DNA of 13,068 nucleotides from Planctomycetaceae bacterium (GTDB lineage Bacteria > Planctomycetota > Planctomycetia > Planctomycetales > Planctomycetaceae), in NCBI GenBank assembly GCA_020426125.1, contig JAGQQQ010000390.1:1-13068 (forward strand). The letters are read 5' to 3'. Every line of letters starts with the position of its first letter. Within the stretch, counting starts at the first letter, position 1. Shown one piece after another: positions 7,365-13,068 of this stretch. The notes beneath the pieces are model-generated. The model ran no database searches. It was not told the origin of the DNA and worked only from the letters and a program-made list of their open reading frames with translations. Made by a program: the position numbers and the translations under genes.

Positions 7365-8696
7365 GTGGACCACGTGGCAAACGAACGGGCAGTCGTGCGC
7401 CCTCCTGATCACTCCGCTCAGACGGCGGCGGTCGTGCGAGCCGTGATGCTCAATCAGATGCTGTTCACGGCCGGCCATTCACTGACCACCGGGGGGTTCC
7501 TCACGTATTTCATTTCTGAGTTCCGCCCCAGTGGATTCTGGTATGCACTCCTACTGATCGCTCCCGAATTGGCGGCCTCGCTGAGTTTGATCGCGAAGCG
7601 GGTTTCAATCTGGATCGGGGGCCGAAAACGCACCTGGATCGCCGGACTCATTGGGGGCCGACTCTTCGCGTTGCTGATCCCGTTCGCGCTGCTCTGGCAT
7701 GACGACACGACCAACCGCACACCGCTGGCATTCATCCTGATCTGCATTCTGGCCTGGTCTCTGCTACAAGGGATCGGCTATGTCAGCCTCATCTCCTGGC
7801 TGAGTGATCTCGTGCCAGAAGTCAACTGGGGAAAACTGTTCTCCCGGCAATATGTCGCCAAAGGAATAATCTCTCTCACCGTCCCCCTCGCGGCGGGATT
7901 GGCACGAGCCTACTATATCCGGAATTTCTCGCCGCATACCGCCCGTTGGACATACTCCCTGGTGTTTTTCACCGGCGGATCGCTGGTGCTGTTGTCGGTA
8001 TTCCCGTTGTTAAAGTTTCCAGATATCCCCTGGACTGAGACCAATGGGAAAAGGCTTCCCGGTTGGTGTTTCGGGCGAGCATCCTTGCGAGATGTCCTGC
8101 CAAAAGGGCTTGTTTTTTTGCTGGCATCCCGGTGGTGGCTCGCGTTTTTCCAGGGACTCTCGCAGGCGATCATGACGAAGTACAGCATTCAGGAATTGCA
8201 TGTCCGGCTGGAGGTTTACTACGCGCTGGCGTCGTTGATGTGGGGACTGCAATTGCTCTTCACACCTTGGGCGGGGCGGTTGAGTGACGCGAACCGCGAG
8301 AGGTCCACATTCTTTTGGAGTCTGATCGGCGTGAGCTTTGCCGCCTTGTGCTGGTACTTCGCCACTCCCGAGACCTGGCATTGGCTGATCGTCGCGTATG
8401 GCCTTTGGGGACTGTTCAGTTTCGTCAATATCAGCGGCCAGAATCTGTGTCTGAAGCTCTCTCCTTCGGGTGACAACGTTCGGCAGTACGCCTTGTACGA
8501 TCAGGTCTCCGGATTCATCGCAGGGGTCGCGGGCCTTATCGGAGGACTTTGGTTCGACACGATGGCTCACGCCTGGACCGATCAGTGGCCGCTCCTTGCG
8601 TATCAGGTGATCTTTCTCGTCTCGTTCATCGGTCGATTCACGGCCGCCTTCTGGCTGTGGCCAATCCCAGACCGGTCTCGAATTCCCCCCACATGA
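7365..8696 (+). CDS. Major facilitator superfamily (MFS) transporter
   Basis: A 443-residue inner-membrane secondary transporter, the usual MFS length, starting at GTG with a good Shine-Dalgarno. I count about ten to twelve hydrophobic segments, for example around 32-50, 57-80, 92-111, 120-146, 165-183, 195-215, 247-270, 284-301, 315-333, 338-358, 380-397 and 409-433. SWLSDLVPEVNWGKLFSRQY (143-162) matches the W-x-x-D-x-x-P...G...R loop seen in a group of bacterial MFS proteins, and GRLSDANRERS (304-314) is the MFS motif A-like loop between helices of the second half. A hydrophilic central loop lies at about 216-245. Substrate and direction cannot be read from sequence. It probably shares a transcript with the preceding Tat protein and converges on the dehydrogenase gene. 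Confidence 0.88.
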   Translation: MDHVANERAVVRPPDHSAQTAAVVRAVMLNQMLFTAGHSLTTGGFLTYFISEFRPSGFWYALLLIAPELAASLSLIAKRVSIWIGGRKRTWIAGLIGGRLFALLIPFALLWHDDTTNRTPLAFILICILAWSLLQGIGYVSLISWLSDLVPEVNWGKLFSRQYVAKGIISLTVPLAAGLARAYYIRNFSPHTARWTYSLVFFTGGSLVLLSVFPLLKFPDIPWTETNGKRLPGWCFGRASLRDVLPKGLVFLLASRWWLAFFQGLSQAIMTKYSIQELHVRLEVYYALASLMWGLQLLFTPWAGRLSDANRERSTFFWSLIGVSFAALCWYFATPETWHWLIVAYGLWGLFSFVNISGQNLCLKLSPSGDNVRQYALYDQVSGFIAGVAGLIGGLWFDTMAHAWTDQWPLLAYQVIFLVSFIGRFTAAFWLWPIPDRSRIPPT

Positions 8697-8761
8697 TGGG
8701 AACAAAAAAAGGTTTCCGATTCCCAAACACGATTCCCAAGCATGAAATGCCGACCCTGATT

Positions 8762-8773
8762 CCCCCGCGGGGG
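8762..8773. terminator. GC palindrome between convergent genes, possible terminator
   Basis: CCCCCGCGGGGG is a perfect 12-base palindrome, 9 bases past the dehydrogenase stop (minus strand) and 65 bases past the transporter stop. It could fold as a short GC hairpin acting on either strand, but no T-run follows, so the assignment is weak. The rest of 8697-8782 holds three GATTCCC copies (8718-8724, 8731-8737, 8758-8764) of no evident meaning. Confidence 0.25.
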
Positions 8774-8782
8774 TGACTGTTC

Positions 8783-9778
8783 TTACTTTGCCCGGTTCCA
8801 ATTCCAGTCCGTGGCCCCTTTCAGATTCTGGATACAGGTATCCGGCCAGTGACCGGATTTCAACGCGATGATCGTCTCGCCGGACATCACCAGTGTATCA
8901 TGCTGCGATTCATGATCGAGACCGGCCACGTGTCCTGAAGTGAGCACATTGTCAAATTGCAACAAGGGGCTTTCGACCGGAAGGGGCTCCTTCTGAAAGA
9001 CATCGAGTCCGGCTCCGCCGATCTGGCCGGATTGGAGCGCCGACACCAAGGCCTCTTCATCAACCAACGCGCCTCGCGCCGTGTTGATCAGAATCGCTCC
9101 CCGCTTCATCTTGGCAAAGGTCTCCTCACACATCAGGTTTTTGGTTTCTGGGGTGAGCGGACAATGCAGAGAGACGTAATCCGAGGTTGCCAGCAACTCG
9201 TCCAGTTCGAGCAGTTCAATCCCCCATTTGTCCACAAAGTCCATGTCCGCGTAGGGATCGAATGCGACGACGTTCATCCCCAGTCCCACGCCACGTGTGG
9301 CAACCGCTTGGCCGATCCGTCCCAAGCCAGCCAAGCCGAGTGTTCGCCCCATCATCCGTGGTGTTGAGACCCGTTCCCAGTGGCCTTTGCGCACCCATTG
9401 GTCCTGTCTGGGAAATCCGCGCACGACAGCCATCAACGTAGCGATCGTGTGTTCGGCGACAGCGTGATGGTTCACCCCCGGCGTTGTCGCGACGACAATT
9501 CCCTGTTCATTGCAGGTCGCCAGATCGATCGCATCAAATCCGACGCCGGTTCGAGCGATGACTCGCAGGTCAGGCAACGCTTCCAAGACCTGTTTCGTAT
9601 ACGGCTCGGAACCCGCGATCACGGCACAACACCCAGACAGCTCCTCGATCAGTTGATCCGCTTGCCAGTAGTCGAGCGAGCGGTTTCCGGGAAGAATCTC
9701 GAACCCTGCTTTCTGAAGGAGTTCGAAATGGGGGCCTTCATCGGAGTTTAGGGCGCAACACTTGATGCGGTTGGGCAC
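8783..9778 (-). CDS. D-isomer-specific 2-hydroxyacid dehydrogenase (phosphoglycerate dehydrogenase-like)
   Basis: A 331-residue cytoplasmic NAD-dependent dehydrogenase that interconverts a 2-ketoacid and D-2-hydroxyacid. Numbered from GTG 9778, it has the nucleotide-binding motif GLGRIG at 151-156, Asp174 after the second beta strand (typical of NAD preference) and the catalytic triad Arg235 (NTARGALVD), Glu264 (FQKEPLP) and His283 (SGHVAG). These match the numbering of phosphoglycerate dehydrogenases, which supports the GTG start. The open frame extends to a TTG at 9898, but that N-terminal tail has no family resemblance. No clear Shine-Dalgarno precedes GTG, a mild weakness. There is no C-terminal ACT domain, so it is a short form without the usual serine feedback domain. 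It could be a phosphoglycerate, hydroxypyruvate or glyoxylate enzyme; sequence alone does not decide, so no symbol is given. Confidence 0.9.
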   Translation of the reverse strand: MPNRIKCCALNSDEGPHFELLQKAGFEILPGNRSLDYWQADQLIEELSGCCAVIAGSEPYTKQVLEALPDLRVIARTGVGFDAIDLATCNEQGIVVATTPGVNHHAVAEHTIATLMAVVRGFPRQDQWVRKGHWERVSTPRMMGRTLGLAGLGRIGQAVATRGVGLGMNVVAFDPYADMDFVDKWGIELLELDELLATSDYVSLHCPLTPETKNLMCEETFAKMKRGAILINTARGALVDEEALVSALQSGQIGGAGLDVFQKEPLPVESPLLQFDNVLTSGHVAGLDHESQHDTLVMSGETIIALKSGHWPDTCIQNLKGATDWNWNRAK

Positions 9779-9890
9779 GATGATGTCCGTGAGTGAAAGG
9801 AATTCGAGCAATTTGCAGAACGACCTTTGTGTTCTGTCTCGAGGATTGGCGTTCGCGTTGCTGTGAGAGACCCTCGCCGCGGACACACGG

Positions 9891-9907
9891 TAGAGCAAAC
9901 TGCTCTA
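9891..9907. repeat. Short inverted repeat upstream of the dehydrogenase (possible operator or dispersed repeat)
   Basis: TAGAGCA (9891-9897) and TGCTCTA (9901-9907) are exact reverse complements around AAC. It lies 113 bases upstream of the dehydrogenase GTG, within the probable promoter or leader region. It could be a regulator-binding dyad, a leader hairpin or a small dispersed repeat; no T-run follows on the minus strand. Confidence 0.5.
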
Positions 9908-10040
9908 AACTCGAGAAACCGAGACGATCAAGCCGACAATTTTCGCGACGAGAACGACCGCTTCCGGATCTCGCGGCACTCTAATGAACTCCCCCACCGC
10001 GTGCCACTGAAAAGTTTTGTCGCGGTCGGATTCCAGAACG

Positions 10041-10077
10041 CCGGTTTCCATACCCAGGGAATGCTCCCCATGGCCGG
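10041..10077 (-). terminator. Imperfect stem downstream of the caspase gene, possible terminator
   Basis: Three paired blocks fold around the loop ATGC: CCGG/CCGG, CCAT/ATGG and GGGA/TCCC, with bulges on the left side. The structure starts 15 bases after the caspase-gene stop on the minus strand. There is no T-run after the stem, so terminator function is tentative. Confidence 0.25.
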
Positions 10078-10092
10078 AAAACACTTGGGACG

Positions 10093-13068
10093 CTAAGGAC
10101 CTCCGCCCGGAGCCACCGGAGCCGCTCCGAGCAAATCAAGCTCCACTGACTGTTGATTCGATGGCGGTCTCTGAATCGGCACATGGCAGGGATTCTGCTG
10201 GGCATTGGTTAACGTACTCACTTCTCGACGGACGAAAGTCGCGAGTTCGTGGACCGAGATCTTTCCGTTCGGTTTGTCCGCGACCTCAGCGTCCGCACGG
10301 CCTTTGAGTCCCCGAAGAACGGCTTCCGTGAACGCTCCATGTTCGTAGATGTCAAATTCGCGAGAAGCCTGACTCGCGCTGGCAGCCGCCAACACGAACC
10401 GGTTGGGATTGGCGGAATCCCGAATCACAGCTTTGTTGTCTTCCGATTTGACGGCCGCACCGGAATGGCACGCGTCGATCATCCAGATCACGTGGCACGG
10501 AAGCTGATTTAGCTGGTCACAGATGCCCGTCCAGGGAATGGACAGCTTCTTAACCGTCTCTGGTTTCAGATCCTTCATATTGGTGGGATGCAGATAGAAC
10601 TCTTTGTCCTGCTCCGTGCCATGAGCACAGAAGTAGCAAAGGACGAGATCGCGAGGGTTTTTTCTCCGCATGACTCGAGATTTCACAAGCTGAATCGCTC
10701 GAATCAGTTCCTCCTTGGTCACCTCCTCGTTCCTGAGAATGATGGGTTCCTGAATCGTCTCGTAAATTCGCTGTTGCGTTTCCGCCGTCGTGAACAGCTC
10801 CGAAATCGCCTCCACATCGTCGACGGCATAGTAAAGTTCGGGAAGATCCACATTGCTGTCGTATTTTTCCGCGCCGATCGCGAGAAGATGCAACTGCGGC
10901 AGATCCTCTGAGGTCTCAACCGGCCTCGGCTCCTCGCCCCGGATGGAAATCTTGTCCATCTGGTGGTTGGAGGCGAGAGTCCCTTTTCCCGTCTCACGAG
11001 CGGAGACGGCCAGTTCGGTCAGACTTTGGTCGCAGGTCGTTCGCCAGCGATAGATCCGATCGTTTCCATTCCGTTGAATCGAAGTCGGATCTCCAAGGTT
11101 CCGCCCACTGTAGTCCGCCTGCACCAGGTATTGCTCCGCCATGTTCGGATCGGGGAAACTCACGCGGGCGGCAACGGTGATCTGCTGCCCCGCCTGGAAA
11201 GAATCGGTCTGCAACGGCTGTTCAATCTTAATCGTCGGGACCTGAGACACAGCGGCCGGGATCAGGGTGTCGAGCCGGTTCGGCACAGGTTGATTCAACG
11301 ATGCGAGCGCGTCAGCCACACTGCCTTGCTCCAGAACTTTTCGGATGACGTCGGGGCGTTCGAAGTCCTTTTGGACATTTCCAGCCGGCTCGAACCGGGG
11401 AGTTTGGGCCGTTCCGAGGTTGAAGTGCCAGCCGAAAAGCCGGTGCCCATCGGCGGCGGAAGCGTCGTAGTAGCCTTCCGGTGTAAACATCGCCCATTCG
11501 TTGTTCACATCCACAAACAACGTGATCAATGGTTCCCAACCGGGGTTCACCACTCGACTCTCAATCGGTTGCCCCTGTCGAACGACGTCCGGGAAGATCT
11601 GGTCATAGTGGTTCATGCTCGCGAATCCGGCAAGAATCTGACGAGGATCCCGTACGAATTGTTTGTTCGCCCCTGGAAAAACGACTCCAGCGAGAACATC
11701 TCCGTTTCGCAGGTTGCGCCCGAATGCAATCCCCGACTTCAGGACATTTTCCACCACGATTTGATTTCCTCGGAGGACGAAGTCCGCCCCCCATCGAGAG
11801 AAATCTCGAGACAACGAAGGCTTTCCCAATCCCTCGAGCGACCAAATCTTGATCGTTTGATCTTTGGAGCCGGAGACGAGGAATCGGCCATCGCCGCTGA
11901 CGCTGAGAGTCTGCACTTCCCCGGAGTGATCACGGAAATATCGCCAAACAGGAAGAGCACCTCCTTTTCCTTGAAGGCCGTAGACAAAGATCGCCGCGTG
12001 GTTGTCCGTTCCAATTGCGACAGCGCGGGGCTGCCCATTGGGACCAGGCAGGAAGCAGTAGGCGCCGGTGTATCCCCCCTCTTTCAGGATGTTCAATCGA
12101 ATAGTCCCGACGGGGAGGCCATTGGGGGCAAAGACCTGCAAGTCCTGATATTCCAGGCTCTGCTGATTGACCGAACGAACGGAATACCCGGCCGCGAACG
12201 AGTCCCCGTTGATCCATTCCTGTTCCGGCAAGGCTTGTTCGAATCGCTCGACTAGTCCGGTTGACGGAGTAAAGACGTTGTGGATGGACGGGTCGCCATC
12301 CGTTCCGAAACCAATTTGAATCGGTTGATTGGGACCAGGCCGATGAAACGCCACTCGGTCAATTTCCTTTCCGCGACCCCGCAAACGAAGCGGAAATCGG
12401 GTCGTCAAGGGCTTCGGAATCAAAGGACCGTTGGGTTGACGAAGCTGGTAGACGAGGATCTCCTGATTGTCATCGCTATGGGTGGCGAGCCATTGGCCAT
12501 CGTTGCTGAAGTTGATCGCAAGGACATTTTCTTCCTGCGCGATCGAAGCGACGTCCAACAGTTGCACAGTTGCGATGTTCCACAGTTCCAGGAAGGCTTT
12601 TCCTTTGCTGACTTCGACAGCGTCATCGTCATCGGATCTCTGATTGTACGAGACGGCGAGGAGTCCCCCAGGGCCAAACGCAACAGACTGAGCTTCGTAG
12701 TCTCCCCGGCCTCGGAGTTCGCGCAGGCCTGCGAAATTGTTGCCAAACAGAAAGACCTGCCCGTCGGAAGTCGTGGCGGCGAACTGAGCGCCATCCGGGC
12801 TCCGCGCCAGCTGATTGACTCGTTCCCGGAATTCCAATGGAGCCGTCGTCACGAGTTGCCCATCGGCACGATAGATCACGAGTTTCCATCGGGAGTCAAT
12901 TTCGGGTTGAGATCGCTGGGCGGCCACAATGTGGTTATTGTCAACGAAGATCGCGGGCACCTGGGAATTCAGTGACGGATCCTGACCACGGATAATCCGG
13001 CCAGACCAGTTCCCGCCCGGAATCTGGGGAGCGTTCCAAACCCAGATTTCTCCGTTCATTGCGACCGA
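10093..13068 (-). CDS. WD40-repeat protein with C-terminal caspase (peptidase C14) domain, 5' end outside window
   Basis: At least 991 residues; the frame runs off the window edge. The ATG at 13059 is probably internal, because the codons before it (SVA) continue a WD40 strand, SVAMNGEIWVWN. Numbered from that Met, residues 1-410 contain degenerate WD40 blades, the clearest being DGRFLVSGSKDQTIKIWSLE (390-409). Residues about 505-549 form a motif typical of bacterial WD40-caspases: FTPEGYYDASAADGHRLFGW. A beta-sandwich-like segment (605-706) follows. The caspase domain (about 717-960) begins LHLLAIGAEKY and has catalytic His813 in FCAHG and Cys864 in MIDACHSG. Asp862, two residues before the cysteine, is the residue known to line the S1 pocket of metacaspases, suggesting cleavage after basic residues (inference). 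There is a Pro/Gly-rich C-terminus and no membrane segment in the visible part. Targets and trigger are unknown. Confidence 0.92.
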   Translation of the reverse strand, partial: SVAMNGEIWVWNAPQIPGGNWSGRIIRGQDPSLNSQVPAIFVDNNHIVAAQRSQPEIDSRWKLVIYRADGQLVTTAPLEFRERVNQLARSPDGAQFAATTSDGQVFLFGNNFAGLRELRGRGDYEAQSVAFGPGGLLAVSYNQRSDDDDAVEVSKGKAFLELWNIATVQLLDVASIAQEENVLAINFSNDGQWLATHSDDNQEILVYQLRQPNGPLIPKPLTTRFPLRLRGRGKEIDRVAFHRPGPNQPIQIGFGTDGDPSIHNVFTPSTGLVERFEQALPEQEWINGDSFAAGYSVRSVNQQSLEYQDLQVFAPNGLPVGTIRLNILKEGGYTGAYCFLPGPNGQPRAVAIGTDNHAAIFVYGLQGKGGALPVWRYFRDHSGEVQTLSVSGDGRFLVSGSKDQTIKIWSLEGLGKPSLSRDFSRWGADFVLRGNQIVVENVLKSGIAFGRNLRNGDVLAGVVFPGANKQFVRDPRQILAGFASMNHYDQIFPDVVRQGQPIESRVVNPGWEPLITLFVDVNNEWAMFTPEGYYDASAADGHRLFGWHFNLGTAQTPRFEPAGNVQKDFERPDVIRKVLEQGSVADALASLNQPVPNRLDTLIPAAVSQVPTIKIEQPLQTDSFQAGQQITVAARVSFPDPNMAEQYLVQADYSGRNLGDPTSIQRNGNDRIYRWRTTCDQSLTELAVSARETGKGTLASNHQMDKISIRGEEPRPVETSEDLPQLHLLAIGAEKYDSNVDLPELYYAVDDVEAISELFTTAETQQRIYETIQEPIILRNEEVTKEELIRAIQLVKSRVMRRKNPRDLVLCYFCAHGTEQDKEFYLHPTNMKDLKPETVKKLSIPWTGICDQLNQLPCHVIWMIDACHSGAAVKSEDNKAVIRDSANPNRFVLAAASASQASREFDIYEHGAFTEAVLRGLKGRADAEVADKPNGKISVHELATFVRREVSTLTNAQQNPCHVPIQRPPSNQQSVELDLLGAAPVAPGGGP

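Larger units (their letters stand above)
9779..10092. other. 314-base intergenic region upstream of the dehydrogenase
   Basis: It lies between two minus-strand genes and should hold the dehydrogenase promoter and the caspase-gene terminator. It contains a 17-base hairpin (9891-9907) and an imperfect stem (10041-10077), listed separately. I see no convincing promoter hexamers. Short plus-strand open frames here lack any family signature. The gap argues against these two genes being one operon. Confidence 0.6.

Noticed and set aside
9779..9898. N-terminal extension of the dehydrogenase to TTG 9898
   Set aside because: The extra 40 residues lack family similarity, while GTG 9778 gives canonical positions for the catalytic triad.
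10963..12255. A 430-codon plus-strand open frame opposite the caspase gene
   Set aside because: It is antisense to a well-supported protein, arises from GC-biased codon use, and its translation has no recognisable domain.

Overview
The window looks like chromosomal DNA from a planctomycete (phylum Planctomycetota, probably order Planctomycetales). The diagnostic gene is a very large secreted protein that joins a planctomycete-type cytochrome c domain to a WD40 propeller and a PPC-like domain. A Tat-exported Gfo/Idh/MocA oxidoreductase, a second Tat-tagged protein and a WD40-caspase giant fit the same assignment. This is inferred from gene content; no rRNA or other phylogenetic marker is present apart from part of smc.

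Layout: (1) 1-1566 (+) is the 3' portion of smc: C-terminal coiled-coil arm and ATPase head, with an unusual acidic insert. (2) 1600-4449 (-) is the cytochrome c/WD40/PPC secreted protein, which converges on smc. (3) 4495-4523 is a perfect palindrome between this gene and the next one upstream on the minus strand. (4) 4534-5850 (-) is a Tat-exported Gfo/Idh/MocA-family oxidoreductase. (5) 5851-6337 is a 487-base divergent intergenic region with candidate promoters on both strands. (6) 6338-7300 (+) is a Tat-signal protein of unrecognised, histidine-rich family, followed after 64 bases by (7) 7365-8696 (+), a major facilitator superfamily transporter; the two probably form an operon. (8) 8783-9778 (-) is a D-2-hydroxyacid dehydrogenase that converges on the transporter. 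(9) 9779-10092 is an intergenic region with a short hairpin and a possible terminator. (10) 10093-13068 (-) is a large protein with WD40-like blades, a linker module and a C-terminal caspase (peptidase C14) domain. Its 5' end lies beyond the window.

Functional picture: genes 4 to 8 (exported oxidoreductase, exported unknown, transporter, hydroxyacid dehydrogenase) could be a small carbohydrate or organic-acid utilisation neighbourhood, but nothing in the sequence fixes a substrate, and they sit in several transcription units. The best candidates for unusual biology are the WD40-caspase protein, the acidic insert in SMC, the uncharacterised Tat protein and the 29-base palindrome. I see no CRISPR array, insertion sequence, tRNA, rRNA or phage gene. 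I did not find a clear multi-gene novel system here; the caspase gene would need its upstream neighbours, outside the window, to be judged as one.
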